Assembly (NCBI GenBank): GCA_963931105.1
Contig: OZ007004.1
Span: 744,001 to 808,000 of the forward strand
From: UMGS1590 sp900552455
Lineage (GTDB): Bacteria > Bacillota > Peptococcia > Peptococcales > Peptococcaceae
Length of the DNA stretch: 64,000 bases
Direction of reading: 5' to 3'
Positions within the stretch are counted from its first letter, which is position 1, and the number at the start of each line of letters is the position of its first letter. The notes beneath the pieces were generated by a model, which was not told the DNA's origin, made no database searches, and saw only the letters and a list, made by a program, of their open reading frames with translations. A program made the translations under genes and the position numbers. Positions 16,984 through 26,309 of this stretch are shown here, piece by piece.

Positions 16984-17971
16984 ACGTATGCGCGTCGGTG
17001 TGGTGTATGCAGTATTGATTGTGCTCCTGGCTGTGGCTGTCTGGGTGGACATCAATGCCGGTTATCGCCATATCAGCCTGGAAACACTGGGGCAAATCAT
17101 TCTCGGAAAAGGCGAGGCCGGCGCGCGCTACACCCTTCTCCATCTGCGCCTGCCGCGCGTGCTGACAAGCTTGCTTGTGGGCGTTGGGCTGGCGGTGGCC
17201 GGTTGTATTTTGCAAGGGGTGTCGCGCAATGAAATGGCCGAACCGGGGCTATTGGGCATCAACGCAGGAGCGGGGCTGTTTGTGGCGGCCTTTATCGTCT
17301 TTTTCGCTAAAAGCAGCGTCAGCACCTCTTTTCTGTTGCCGCTGCTGGCTTTTGCCGGTTCTGTGTGCGCCGCCCTCATCGACTATCGCCTGGCGCTGAC
17401 GGCGCGTGGCCTCTCGCCGCGGCGGCTTTTATTGATCGGGATCGCCATGAGCACCGCCATTTCAAGTTTGACGACGGTGTTCATGCTGCGCATGTCTGAC
17501 AGCGAATACGCCTTTGTGCAAAACTGGCTGTCCGGCAATATCTGGGGCGCCACCTGGCCGAACGTGCTCATGCTGCTGGTGGGGCTTTCGCTGCTTTCTG
17601 CCTTTCTTTTTTACAAAAGCCGCACCTTGAACGTGATCAGTTTGGGGCATCAGATCGCCACCGGTTTGGGGGTCGCTGTATCGCGGCAGACGTTGGTGCT
17701 TTTGGCGGCCGCTGTGGCGATGTCAAGTCTTTGCTGTGCCGTGGGTGGCGGCTTGAGCTTTGTCGGGCTGATCTGCCCACATCTTGCGCGCCGCCTTGTA
17801 GGGCCGGATTTCCGCGTGCTGTTGGGCGCGACGCTGCTCACCGGCGCGCTATTGATGACGTTTTCCGATATTCTCTCGCGCACGTTGCTGGCGCCGAATG
17901 AGATTTCTATCGGCATTGTGGCAGCGGTGATCGGTGCGCCGTATTTTTTGTACCTGCTCGTGAAATCATAA
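16961..17971 (+). CDS. Siderophore ABC transporter permease 2 (FecCD family)
   Basis: Second FecCD-type permease, about 336 residues, with HLRLPRVLTSLLVGVGLAVA, GVSRNEMAEPGLLGINAGAG and SFVGLICPHLARRLVGPDFR. Start: AGGAGG at 16949-16954 fits a GTG at 16961 best; an ATG at 16967 is the alternative. Either overlaps the upstream stop. It forms the channel with the permease at 15976 and couples to the ATPase at 17984. Confidence 0.93.
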   Translation: MLMISRPKRMRVGVVYAVLIVLLAVAVWVDINAGYRHISLETLGQIILGKGEAGARYTLLHLRLPRVLTSLLVGVGLAVAGCILQGVSRNEMAEPGLLGINAGAGLFVAAFIVFFAKSSVSTSFLLPLLAFAGSVCAALIDYRLALTARGLSPRRLLLIGIAMSTAISSLTTVFMLRMSDSEYAFVQNWLSGNIWGATWPNVLMLLVGLSLLSAFLFYKSRTLNVISLGHQIATGLGVAVSRQTLVLLAAAVAMSSLCCAVGGGLSFVGLICPHLARRLVGPDFRVLLGATLLTGALLMTFSDILSRTLLAPNEISIGIVAAVIGAPYFLYLLVKS

Positions 17972-17983
17972 GGGAGGAACGCT

Positions 17984-18793
17984 ATGGAACAAACGATGGA
18001 TGCCATTTTGTCCGGCATAGATATTTCCGTGGGCTATCAGCATACCACTATCATCCCGCCGCAGTGTGTGGAGATTCCGCGCGGCAAAATCACCTCGATC
18101 ATCGGGCCGAATGGCTGCGGCAAATCCACCCTGCTCAAAGCCCTGTCGCGCATGATGCCGGTGCAAAGCGGCCAGATTGTGCTGGACGGGCAGATGATCG
18201 CCCAACTGCCGACGCTCGAGGTGGCACGCCGCATGGCTATTTTGCCACAGAGTCCGCAGGCCCCCGGCGGCCTCACGGTGGAAGAACTGGTTGCCTACGG
18301 GCGCTATCCGCACCAGAAAGGCTTCGGCCGCTTGCGGGAGGACGACCACCACGCCATTCGCTGGGCGCTGGAGATCACGCACATGGATGCCTTGGCGACG
18401 CGCGACATCGATGCGCTTTCCGGCGGCCAGCGGCAGCGCGCATGGATCGCCATGGCGCTAGCCCAGGATACGCCGCTGATTCTTCTAGATGAACCGACGA
18501 CCTATCTGGATATGGCACATCAACTGGAAGTGCTGGAATTGTTGAAAACACTGAATACAGCATCGCAGAAAACCATTGCACTGGTGATTCACGATCTCAA
18601 TCTGGCAGCGCGTTTCTCTGACTGGATGATCGCCATGCGCGATGGCGTCGTTCGCTACAAGGGCACAGCAGCACAGGTCATGACCAGGGAGGTATTGGCG
18701 GACGTGTTCATGTTGGATGCCTATGTGGTGCCGGACCCATGGACCGGACGGCCGACCTGTATTTCCTATAAAATGCTTGGAGCAGGGTCGTGA
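17984..18793 (+). CDS. Siderophore ABC transporter ATPase
   Basis: Cytoplasmic ATP-binding subunit, 269 residues, of the FecE/FhuC type. Walker A GPNGCGKST (about residues 42-50), signature LSGGQRQR, Walker B LILLDEPT, switch His in VIHDLNLAARFSD. GGGAGG lies before the ATG. Last gene of the operon, followed at once by a strong terminator shared with the convergent permease gene. Confidence 0.95.
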   Translation: MEQTMDAILSGIDISVGYQHTTIIPPQCVEIPRGKITSIIGPNGCGKSTLLKALSRMMPVQSGQIVLDGQMIAQLPTLEVARRMAILPQSPQAPGGLTVEELVAYGRYPHQKGFGRLREDDHHAIRWALEITHMDALATRDIDALSGGQRQRAWIAMALAQDTPLILLDEPTTYLDMAHQLEVLELLKTLNTASQKTIALVIHDLNLAARFSDWMIAMRDGVVRYKGTAAQVMTREVLADVFMLDAYVVPDPWTGRPTCISYKMLGAGS

Positions 18794-18810
18794 GGTTCTG
18801 ACTGCGTGCA

Positions 18811-18856
18811 AAAAAGCTGCCCCACAAACGCCCTGTCGTTTGTGGGGCAGCTTTTT
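18811..18856. terminator. Strong bidirectional terminator
   Basis: A perfect 20-bp stem (AAAAAGCTGCCCCACAAACG with its complement) around CCCTGT. It lies between the convergent siderophore operon and the FtsX-type permease gene. Confidence 0.93.
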
Positions 18857-18857
18857 A

Positions 18858-21542
18858 TCATTCCTCGCGCAGACGGTCGACGACGGAATTTCGCTGCATG
18901 CGGTGCACGCTCGCCAGCGGAATCAGCGCGCCGATGAGGGCGAAGGCCGGTACAGCAACGAAGAGTGGCCAATAGGTCGCACGATAGCTGAACCAGAAGA
19001 AGAGCCCGCTCACCGCTTCGCCAGCCAGCGGCGACACCGCCAGCACCAGCACAGCAGCGAGCGCCACAGCGCCGAGGGTGTAGAGCAGCCCTTCAATCAC
19101 AAGCATGCCGCGCAACTGCTTCGAGGTCATGCCGATGGATTGCAGCATCGCCAGTTCGCGGCGGCGGCTCGTGATGCCGGTGAGGATGGCGTTAAAGACA
19201 TTCAGCACACCGATCACCGCAATGATCGCCGAAAGCGTCCCGCCGAGAAGCGCGAACATATTGCGGAAGCCATTGAACTCGTCCACAAAGATTTTCGTAC
19301 TTTTATAATTGAGATCTGGATTGACGTTTTCTGTGTAGTCAGCGAGGAATGTTTCCATATCGTCGGTGGCAGCATCCTCGGTGTCGAAGGCGTAGTACAG
19401 GATGTCTGAGGTGCCGGTTTCCTGGCAGAAGGCTTCCGCGCCCAGCACATACTCGTCGTTCCCTGAGTAGCGATAGCTCATGGAATATGGCACAGCCACC
19501 GTCGCCACTATGGTGTAATCCACGGTGCGATAGGTTTTGGCGCGTTGGGTATAGCTGTAAGGATCGACATCCTCTGGCAACGCATCCTGAGAATACACTG
19601 CGCCAGTTGCGATGTTGACGTATTCCCATTCGTCCACATACGCCAGGCTCACCGTGTCGCCGACCTTGGCCCAATGCGAATCCGGATCAGGATTGTTGTA
19701 ATCGTCCACGCTGTAGGCTGCAGCAATGGCGTGGCGAGAAGGATCGTTGAGGGCACTGAGGTCGCCTTCGATGACGGTGAGCTGATCGAGGCACGCCTGT
19801 TCCATGCCATAGACCTTCGCGCTGGTGGCGACGAGGCCGTCGTCGTTTTTCAGGCTGCGGTCGACGATGTCGTCAATCGCCGCATCGATGTCATCGACAC
19901 CGCCCATCGCCAGCCATTGCTCATTGATCGCGCGGAGCTGGTCTTCGGTGATGAACTCCTGAATGCCGGTGGTTTGTCCGTAGGTGCGGCCGCCAGATGT
20001 GATGCCACCAGCCGCTTCGATGGCGGCGATGTCGTTTTCCGAAAGCGCCCTATCCGCATTGAACCCCTCACCAGCGAGCGACTGGAAATAGCCGGCGTTG
20101 GCCACCTCAAAATCGGTGGCGAGATTGCGGCTCACGTACTTGTCCATGTCGAAACCGTTCACGAAGGTCACGACAAGTTGGAAGAGCACCACGGCCAGCG
20201 CCAGCGAAACGATCGTGACGACTGTTTTGCCGCGGCTGCGACCGAGGTTGGCGCGCGCCATCGAGAAAAGGGAGACCTTTTCTTTCTTGCGGCTGCCTTT
20301 TGTGCGTCCGCTGGACTCGGTGTAGCGCAGCGCTTCAATCGGCGAGACACGCCCAGCCATGCGACCGGGGCGGAAACAGGAGATGAATACGGTTACCAGC
20401 GCAAAGAGCGCCGAACCTGCAAAGATCCACGGACTTGTCGAAGTCACCGTCTCCACGCCGTCAAGCTGCCCCACAACGACCGGCACCAGCGCTTTGCCGA
20501 CAAGCCAGCCCAGCACCAGCCCCAGCGGAATGCCCACGACCGACAACAGCAGCGCTTGCTGGCGAATCATACGGCGAATCTGCCGCGGCGTCGTGCCGAT
20601 GGTTTTGAGCAGGCCATAGAAACGCACGTCTCCCGCCACGGAAATCTGAAAGACGTTGTAGATGATGAGGTAACCTGTGAAAAGAATGAGCAGAAGCATC
20701 ACCACAACGAAGATGACCGTCATCGGATCGGCATTTTCAGCGATGGTGGCGCCGGTGTAGCCCCAGTTGACACCGATGTTGATATAGTTGTCGGCAGTGA
20801 TATCCTCACTCTGGTAGCCGTGGTTGGCGAGAATCTGGTTCAGGTCCGCCTCAATGTGGCGACTGCCGCTTTCAAGCATCACGTCCATGTTCCAAACGCC
20901 AGTATTCTTGTCTTTTCCTGGCGGCGTCACGCCGACTTCATCAAGCACAGCATTGACACGGCTCTCTGGAATGATCACCTGGCAAGCGGGCGCAGCTTCG
21001 TCCTTCTCCCACCAGCCGCAGAGGGTGAAGGTTTGCGTCGTTTCGTGGCCGTCGACGTCGAAGGTCATTGTGAATTCCGCGCCGATCTCCGGCTTCACGC
21101 CGAGGAGCTCGAGCACATGCGTGTCACAGGCGGCCTCGTTCGTCCCCTCTTCTGGCAGGCGGCCTTCCTCCGGCGTCATAAACATGAGCTTGGCGAGGGT
21201 TTCGTCGGCATATCCGATTTCGCAAATATCCTTATTAAACGGCGCCTCCATCGGTGAGCCAAGGTAGCGGCGCAGGCCCTGCTCGGCGATCATTGGGTCG
21301 TCCTTGAGTTCGTTGTATTGGGCTTCGGTGAGTTTTTTGAAGTTGCCGTGGGCATAACCGCCTGCCTGGCGGAAATTCGCCTGCTGGAAGCCTTCGTTGA
21401 TCGACAGCGCGATCGTGAAAAGCGAAGTGAAGAGGAGCGCCGTCAGCGCGATGGCGCAGATCGCAACAATATTGCGCGTGCGATTGGCGGAAAGACTCTT
21501 CCAACTGAGGTGGCGGATGATCTTGCGATTGCGTACTTTCAT
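18858..21542 (-). CDS. ABC transporter permease with two FtsX domains
   Basis: Large membrane subunit, 894 residues from the ATG at 21542. It has an N-terminal anchor helix, a long extracellular region (about 60-260), a first FtsX three-helix block (about 270-410), a second anchor at about 445, a second large extracellular region and a terminal FtsX block. LLKTIGTTPRQIRRMIRQQA and MLQSIGMTSKQLRGMLVIEG are the repeated cytoplasmic loops. This duplicated layout is that of MacB/LolCDE-superfamily exporters in Firmicutes, often for peptides or envelope stress. A GTG at 21551 overlapping the ATPase stop is an alternative start. The operon partner is the ATPase at 21548. Confidence 0.9.
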   Translation of the reverse strand: MKVRNRKIIRHLSWKSLSANRTRNIVAICAIALTALLFTSLFTIALSINEGFQQANFRQAGGYAHGNFKKLTEAQYNELKDDPMIAEQGLRRYLGSPMEAPFNKDICEIGYADETLAKLMFMTPEEGRLPEEGTNEAACDTHVLELLGVKPEIGAEFTMTFDVDGHETTQTFTLCGWWEKDEAAPACQVIIPESRVNAVLDEVGVTPPGKDKNTGVWNMDVMLESGSRHIEADLNQILANHGYQSEDITADNYINIGVNWGYTGATIAENADPMTVIFVVVMLLLILFTGYLIIYNVFQISVAGDVRFYGLLKTIGTTPRQIRRMIRQQALLLSVVGIPLGLVLGWLVGKALVPVVVGQLDGVETVTSTSPWIFAGSALFALVTVFISCFRPGRMAGRVSPIEALRYTESSGRTKGSRKKEKVSLFSMARANLGRSRGKTVVTIVSLALAVVLFQLVVTFVNGFDMDKYVSRNLATDFEVANAGYFQSLAGEGFNADRALSENDIAAIEAAGGITSGGRTYGQTTGIQEFITEDQLRAINEQWLAMGGVDDIDAAIDDIVDRSLKNDDGLVATSAKVYGMEQACLDQLTVIEGDLSALNDPSRHAIAAAYSVDDYNNPDPDSHWAKVGDTVSLAYVDEWEYVNIATGAVYSQDALPEDVDPYSYTQRAKTYRTVDYTIVATVAVPYSMSYRYSGNDEYVLGAEAFCQETGTSDILYYAFDTEDAATDDMETFLADYTENVNPDLNYKSTKIFVDEFNGFRNMFALLGGTLSAIIAVIGVLNVFNAILTGITSRRRELAMLQSIGMTSKQLRGMLVIEGLLYTLGAVALAAVLVLAVSPLAGEAVSGLFFWFSYRATYWPLFVAVPAFALIGALIPLASVHRMQRNSVVDRLREE

Positions 21543-21547
21543 CCCGC

Positions 21548-22234
21548 TCACCCCCTCAGGCCGGCGTTACCCACAATGCGCCCGTCTTCGATACGCACGA
21601 TGCGGTCGGCCATCTGGGCGATCTCTTCGTTGTGGGTGATCATCACCGTTGTTTGTGAATAGCGCTGGCTCGTCACCTTGATCAGGCCGAGCACATCCTG
21701 GCTGGTTTTGCTGTCGAGGTTCCCCGTTGGTTCGTCGGCCAGGATGATCGCCGGTTTCGCCGCCAGCGCACGCGCGATGGCCACGCGCTGCTGCTGACCG
21801 CCACTGAGCTGATTTGGCAAGCTCGAGAGCTTTTCGCCCAGGCCCAGCGCCTGCACCACGTCGTCGAGAAATGCTGTGTCCACACTGCGCCCGTCCAGCT
21901 GCAGCGGCAGCACGATGTTTTCGTACACGCTCAGCACCGGCACCAGATTGTACGCCTGGAAAACAAAGCCGATCTTGCGGCGGCGGAATATCGTCAGCGC
22001 TTCATCCGAAAGATCGAAAAGCTTCTGTCCGTCCACCGTCACGCTCCCCGATGTCGGCCGGTCCAGCCCGCCCAGCATGTGCAGCAGCGTCGACTTGCCG
22101 CTGCCCGAGGTGCCCACGATCGCCACAAACTCTCCGCTTTCCACGCTCATGTTCACGCCGTCCAGCGCGCGCACCTCCGTCGCGCCGCTGCCGTAGTATT
22201 TGCAGAGATCCTTCGTTTCTAATATCGTCGTCAT
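21548..22234 (-). CDS. ABC transporter ATPase (MacB/LolD type)
   Basis: Cytoplasmic ATPase of 228 residues: Walker A GTSGSGKST (about 41-49), Q loop VFQAYNLVPVLSVYENI, signature LSGGQQQR, Walker B IILADEPTGNLDSKT, H loop MITHNEE. The ADEPTGNLDS phrase is typical of the LolD/MacB subfamily that powers FtsX-type permeases by mechanotransmission rather than by classical transport. AGGAGGT lies before the ATG. Directly followed by its permease, with stop and possible GTG start overlapping. Confidence 0.94.
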   Translation of the reverse strand: MTTILETKDLCKYYGSGATEVRALDGVNMSVESGEFVAIVGTSGSGKSTLLHMLGGLDRPTSGSVTVDGQKLFDLSDEALTIFRRRKIGFVFQAYNLVPVLSVYENIVLPLQLDGRSVDTAFLDDVVQALGLGEKLSSLPNQLSGGQQQRVAIARALAAKPAIILADEPTGNLDSKTSQDVLGLIKVTSQRYSQTTVMITHNEEIAQMADRIVRIEDGRIVGNAGLRG

Positions 22235-22345
22235 AGTAAAAACCTCCTTCGGTTGTCGGTCGTCTCTTTCTATGCTCCCATCTTACCACAGCACCGTGAC
22301 CAGTCCGTGACCCGAAAGTGACAGTTTTGACAGATTCCGCGCAAT

Positions 22346-22375
22346 AAAAAATCCCTGCCGTATTTTCGGCAGGGA
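22346..22375 (-). terminator. Terminator after GGDEF gene
   Basis: TCCCTGCCG pairs with CGGCAGGGA around TATTTT. Six Ts follow on the minus strand. It lies 6 bases past the stop of the GGDEF gene. Confidence 0.9.
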
Positions 22376-22380
22376 AACAT

Positions 22381-24096
22381 TCAATTGATGCTTTCTTCCT
22401 CTGGGCCTTTGCGCGCTTGCTTGAGGCGATAGAGGGATTGGTCGGCTTCGGCACGCAGGCGAACGAGCGCGACTTCTGTGAGGGGATTGTCATCGCCGAA
22501 GCTGGCGGCGGCCCATCCGTAGGAAACGCCGTCGGATGGCAAGCTGTGGTCCCAGCGCGTGTTGAGCGCTTTGCTGAAACGGTCGAGCAGCGCTGGAATG
22601 CGATCGATCTGCCGCCCTTCGATGAACACTTCAAACTCGTCGCCGCCGGTGCGGTAGCAGCTGCCGGCGCCTTCGAAAACCAAGCGGATCTGCTGCGCGC
22701 AGGTGCTGATGGCGGAATCTCCGGCCTGATGGCCGCACTGGTCGTTGATCTGTTTGAGATTGTCGACGTCAAAAACGATGATGGCGAGGGCTTCCGGCGG
22801 TTGCTCGAGCATGGCACTCCAGTGCAGCTGGAAGGCGTTGCGGTTGTTCATGCCGGTCATGCTGTCTTCCATGGCGAGTCGGCGATAGCGCTCGGCGATG
22901 TCTTTCTGTCGCCAGAAACGACCGAAGACTGCGAGGGCATCCACGGCCATGAAAATAAACAACAGTGAAAGTCCCAACGGGTACAGCGCAGAAGCGCTAG
23001 AAGTATTAAAGCCTCGCAGATAAAAGAACACAAGAGAGACAAGCACGCACGCTGAAATCAGTAGCATGCCGAAAAATGTAAAGCGCAGATCGGATCCACG
23101 CCGCCAGGCTTTGTTACGCAGAAAAGTCCAGATCGCAGCGAGCATTGACAGGATAATCAGCGCGTGAATGCTGAAAAGGGTGGCGCCAATGGTCGCGATC
23201 CCACTCAAGCAGATCAGCATAGAGAGCACGGCGTTTGCGAGCGCCACCCAAATCAGTGCTGTGAGAATGCGCTGGCCTTCGCTGGCAACGAAGCGGATAT
23301 AGAGCAAAAACGGCACTGGCAACAGCAGAAAGGCTGCGTAATTGAGGAAATATGCCAGCGCAAGATTGCCACCGAAAATATTCAGGATCTTTGCATCCAA
23401 AAGCACCCATAGACCGGACAACGCGACAAAAATTGCCAGCGCCAGCAGCTGCTGATGGGCGCCGCTGCGCCAGCGATAAAGCACTGCACCACAGATAAAC
23501 AGCCCAAACGTGAGCAGGATGCAGATGGCGCAGAAAGTAATCACCAATGAATTTTGCTCGATCAGCGTATGTTGAATGGCGCTGGTGGTATCGAGATACG
23601 GCGCATCAAGCTGAAAAGAACCATTGCTGAAATAATGCGTCAGCTCGATGGTGATGGTCTCAGCACCGCGGCATTTCTCCATGGGAATAAAATGCCAGAC
23701 GCTGGTCGGCACATGCTCTTCGCCCTCTGGCGATGTATAGACGAGGGTATCGTCGGCCCAGACACGAATGGCGGCGTAACTGGCGTGAAACGCGAGCACG
23801 TCGTCGCTGTCCTCCATTTCCGAGGTCAGCGCGTGGCGCAAAATGATACTTTCCTCCGGTGTACCCAAAGTAACAGGCAAGGTTCCGAGTGGCCGCGGCT
23901 CATCATCTTGCAGATAGGTCCAGCCATCGGCGAGTTGTTTCGCTGGTTCGCCGTGGAGGCCGTCGCTGTCTATAGCATAGAGCATGGCGCCCGCCAAAGC
24001 CAACACAAAAACAAGCGCCATTACAGCAAAGTACCCACCGAAACGCTTTGATGCAGAAATGCGCGTCCACAATTCTTTAAGTGATGCGATGACCAT
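22381..24096 (-). CDS. Membrane diguanylate cyclase (7TM-type sensor + GGDEF)
   Basis: Predicted cyclic-di-GMP synthase, 571 residues. One N-terminal helix (about 20-40), an extracellular beta-rich domain (about 45-185, like 7TMR-DISM extracellular regions), seven hydrophobic helices (about 190-385), then a GGDEF domain (about 400-565) with EDSMTGMNNRNAF, the substrate site FDVDNLKQIND and an intact active motif RTGGDEFEVF. No RxxD inhibitory site is present five residues before GGDEF, so product inhibition may be absent. It is the only c-di-GMP gene seen in the window. Stand-alone, with a terminator downstream. Start ATG 24096 within GGAGGTGATG; a GTG one codon earlier is possible. Confidence 0.9.
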   Translation of the reverse strand: MVIASLKELWTRISASKRFGGYFAVMALVFVLALAGAMLYAIDSDGLHGEPAKQLADGWTYLQDDEPRPLGTLPVTLGTPEESIILRHALTSEMEDSDDVLAFHASYAAIRVWADDTLVYTSPEGEEHVPTSVWHFIPMEKCRGAETITIELTHYFSNGSFQLDAPYLDTTSAIQHTLIEQNSLVITFCAICILLTFGLFICGAVLYRWRSGAHQQLLALAIFVALSGLWVLLDAKILNIFGGNLALAYFLNYAAFLLLPVPFLLYIRFVASEGQRILTALIWVALANAVLSMLICLSGIATIGATLFSIHALIILSMLAAIWTFLRNKAWRRGSDLRFTFFGMLLISACVLVSLVFFYLRGFNTSSASALYPLGLSLLFIFMAVDALAVFGRFWRQKDIAERYRRLAMEDSMTGMNNRNAFQLHWSAMLEQPPEALAIIVFDVDNLKQINDQCGHQAGDSAISTCAQQIRLVFEGAGSCYRTGGDEFEVFIEGRQIDRIPALLDRFSKALNTRWDHSLPSDGVSYGWAAASFGDDNPLTEVALVRLRAEADQSLYRLKQARKGPEEESIN

Positions 24097-24194
24097 CACC
24101 TCCCCTCATCGTGGTCGTTGTGATTTGCCCACTTATTATACCATGATTTTTATGCTCTGTTCAATGACGAGCCGCACTTTCGTATATCCAACAA

Positions 24195-24221
24195 AAAAAG
24201 CCGCCCGACGAAAGGGGCGGC
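24195..24221 (-). terminator. Terminator after M20 amidohydrolase gene
   Basis: GCCGCCC and GGGCGGC pair around GACGAAAG, with a TTTTTTT tail on the minus strand, immediately after the stop at 24230. Confidence 0.9.
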
Positions 24222-24229
24222 AAAAATCG

Positions 24230-25405
24230 TCACGCCTGCTCACGCTGCCAGCTGAGCGCGCTGATGGCGTAGACGGCGGCTGCGATCGGCAGCGCTTTGT
24301 CGTTGAAGCGCACGCTTGGATTGTGCTGGTTGTAGGTTGGCGTGCCATCGTCGGTCTCGGCACCGATGAAAAACATCGCCGTTGGCACATGTGGTGCGAA
24401 AAAGGCGAAATCCTCAGAACCTGTGGTATGCACGCCGCCGTGAACAGCGAGCGCTGGCGCTGCCTGCTGAACAGATTCGGCCAGGCGCGCGTTGAACGCT
24501 GCGTCGCAAACGAGCGCTGGAATATCGCCGAGAATCTCGAATTCCACTTTGGTGCGATAAGCGACTGCGATATTTTCCACGACTTCGCCAATGCGGCGGA
24601 TGAGCTGCGCGCGCAGATCGTTGTCGAAAACGCGCAGCGTTCCCTGCATGATGGCGGTCTCAGGAATAACGTTGAACGCGCTGCCTGCAGAAAGCTGGCC
24701 GATGGTGAGCGTCGCTTCCTGATCGGCTGGCACTTCGCGCGCGATCAGCTCCTGCAGCGCAAGGTAGATGTGCACGGCGGTATTGATCGGATCAATGCCG
24801 AGGGCTGGCATAGCGCCGTGGGTGCCTTTGCCAGTGAGGGTGATCTTGAATCCGTAGACGGCTGCGTTCGGCACATCGCCGTAAGCAACGAGGCCGACTG
24901 GCGCGATCGATGCAACATGCGTAGCGACGGCAGCGTCCACATGCGGCGATTCGAGCACGCCGTCTTTGATGCAGGCTTCTGCGCCGTTGAACGTTTCCTC
25001 GCCTGGCTGGAAGAGCAACTTCACGGTTCCACAGAGCTCGGATTCGTGCGCCTTGAGAAGTTTTGCCGCGCCGAGCAGCGAGGCCGTGTGCATATCGTGA
25101 CCACAAGCATGCATGCAGCCATTCGTCGACGCAAAATCGACGCCGGAGGTTTCCGCAACAGGCAGCGCATCCATGTCAGCACGCAAAAGCAGGCACGGCT
25201 CCCCTTCGCCAAGCTGAGCAACAACGCCGTTGCCATTCACGATCGCGTGAAAGGGCACATCCATCTCAGCGAGACGCGTCTGCACAAAGGCGCTGGTCTT
25301 TGGCAGATCGAGGCTCAGCTCCGGCATCTGATGCAGGGCATGGCGCCAGGTTGCGAGCTCCTCCTGCATGGCGAGCGCTTCTTTGAAAATCTCTTGTTGA
25401 TCCAT
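24230..25405 (-). CDS. M20-family amidohydrolase (hippurate hydrolase/aminoacylase-like)
   Basis: Cytoplasmic metal-dependent hydrolase cleaving N-acyl amino acids or similar amides, 391 residues, the usual length. Metal ligands in MHACGHDMH (Cys and His near 100), the PGEE pair (about 135), a HVASI histidine, and YNQHNPSVRF near the C-terminus. A lid/dimer domain lies in the middle (about 185-300; KGTHGAMPALGIDP). A ribosome site (AAAGGAA) precedes the ATG at 25405. It is downstream of the unknown gene at 25464 on the same strand, spacing 58 bases. Actual acyl group unknown. Confidence 0.92.
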   Translation of the reverse strand: MDQQEIFKEALAMQEELATWRHALHQMPELSLDLPKTSAFVQTRLAEMDVPFHAIVNGNGVVAQLGEGEPCLLLRADMDALPVAETSGVDFASTNGCMHACGHDMHTASLLGAAKLLKAHESELCGTVKLLFQPGEETFNGAEACIKDGVLESPHVDAAVATHVASIAPVGLVAYGDVPNAAVYGFKITLTGKGTHGAMPALGIDPINTAVHIYLALQELIAREVPADQEATLTIGQLSAGSAFNVIPETAIMQGTLRVFDNDLRAQLIRRIGEVVENIAVAYRTKVEFEILGDIPALVCDAAFNARLAESVQQAAPALAVHGGVHTTGSEDFAFFAPHVPTAMFFIGAETDDGTPTYNQHNPSVRFNDKALPIAAAVYAISALSWQREQA

Positions 25406-25463
25406 GATCGTTCATTCCTTTCATATAAATAGCGCCGTCCGCGAAAAACGAACGGCGATCAGA

Positions 25464-26207
25464 TCAGTGTTGCGACGCGTAAAGCGCATCGAGCATTGCG
25501 AGATACGCCTCGTCCATGGTCTGCGCGAGCAATATTTCGAAATCGCCGCGCAGCTGGTAGACTGGCTTCGCGCTTTCGAGGTGCATCGGCAGGATCGGCG
25601 AAACGGGGCCACGCGCAGCGGCTGTACACCATTTTTTCAGGATCGTTGGCAGCGCGCCGTTGAGCACCGGCTGCCAGCGCGCGTCCTTTTTCTCGTAGAA
25701 GCCGAAGAAATGACGATTGGCAGCTGGGGCTTCAAAGCTTTTCTTCACATCGAGCACAACTTCGCGCTCCTCTGGCTTCATGCCAAAAGTTGGCAGTGTC
25801 ATGACGCCGACGATGGCGGCTTCCTGCTCGCGGCTGCGTGGCTTGGCGAGGCCTTTGGTATACTCAGAAAGGGCGCGCAGATCGACAGTGCGTCGCGCAA
25901 ATGGCGCTGGTTCAGCAGCGAGCATTGTACGCATTTCGCTGGCGAGTTCTTCGCGAGCGGCTTTCTTGGCGCTGCGCTTTTTCTGGCAGCGTTTGTGCAT
26001 GCTGGTCATGCGCGAAATTTCTGCGCCGGCTGCCAGCGCCAGCAGATAGGTCTCGGCGCATTCCTGTTCGTCGTCGAAGCTGTGCAGCTCGCCGTTCGCG
26101 AGAAAGCCGTAAAGCGTCACGTCTTCGCCATAATAACCGGACTGCGCCATTTCCTCAGCGACCATGCCGACGTAAATATCGCGATGGATTTCGTTGGATT
26201 CGTTCAT
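25464..26207 (-). CDS. Uncharacterised soluble protein
   Basis: 247 residues from the ATG at 26207, chosen because AGGAGG stands before it. No signal peptide, no membrane helix, no motif I recognise. The N-terminal third is acidic (IHRDIYVGMVAEEMAQSGYY). The middle is basic (MHKRCQKKRSAKKAAREELA). The C-terminal part has aromatic patches (NRHFFGFYEKKDARWQPVLN). It lies between the decayed hydrolase gene upstream and the M20 amidohydrolase downstream, and may be co-transcribed with the latter. Function unknown. Confidence 0.65.
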   Translation of the reverse strand: MNESNEIHRDIYVGMVAEEMAQSGYYGEDVTLYGFLANGELHSFDDEQECAETYLLALAAGAEISRMTSMHKRCQKKRSAKKAAREELASEMRTMLAAEPAPFARRTVDLRALSEYTKGLAKPRSREQEAAIVGVMTLPTFGMKPEEREVVLDVKKSFEAPAANRHFFGFYEKKDARWQPVLNGALPTILKKWCTAAARGPVSPILPMHLESAKPVYQLRGDFEILLAQTMDEAYLAMLDALYASQH

Positions 26208-26230
26208 AAAAATTCCTCCTATATAACGAC

Positions 26231-26256
26231 AAAGGCAGAGTCCCCACTCTGCCTTT
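26231..26256 (-). terminator. Hairpin after the decayed hydrolase
   Basis: AAAGGCAGAGT and ACTCTGCCTTT pair perfectly around CCCC. The tail on the minus strand is GTCGTTATAT, so it is a moderate terminator. Confidence 0.65.
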
Positions 26257-26309
26257 GCCATAGATCACCTTTTTTTGAAAAGGAAAGGATATATGGAAGT
26301 TATGTGATC

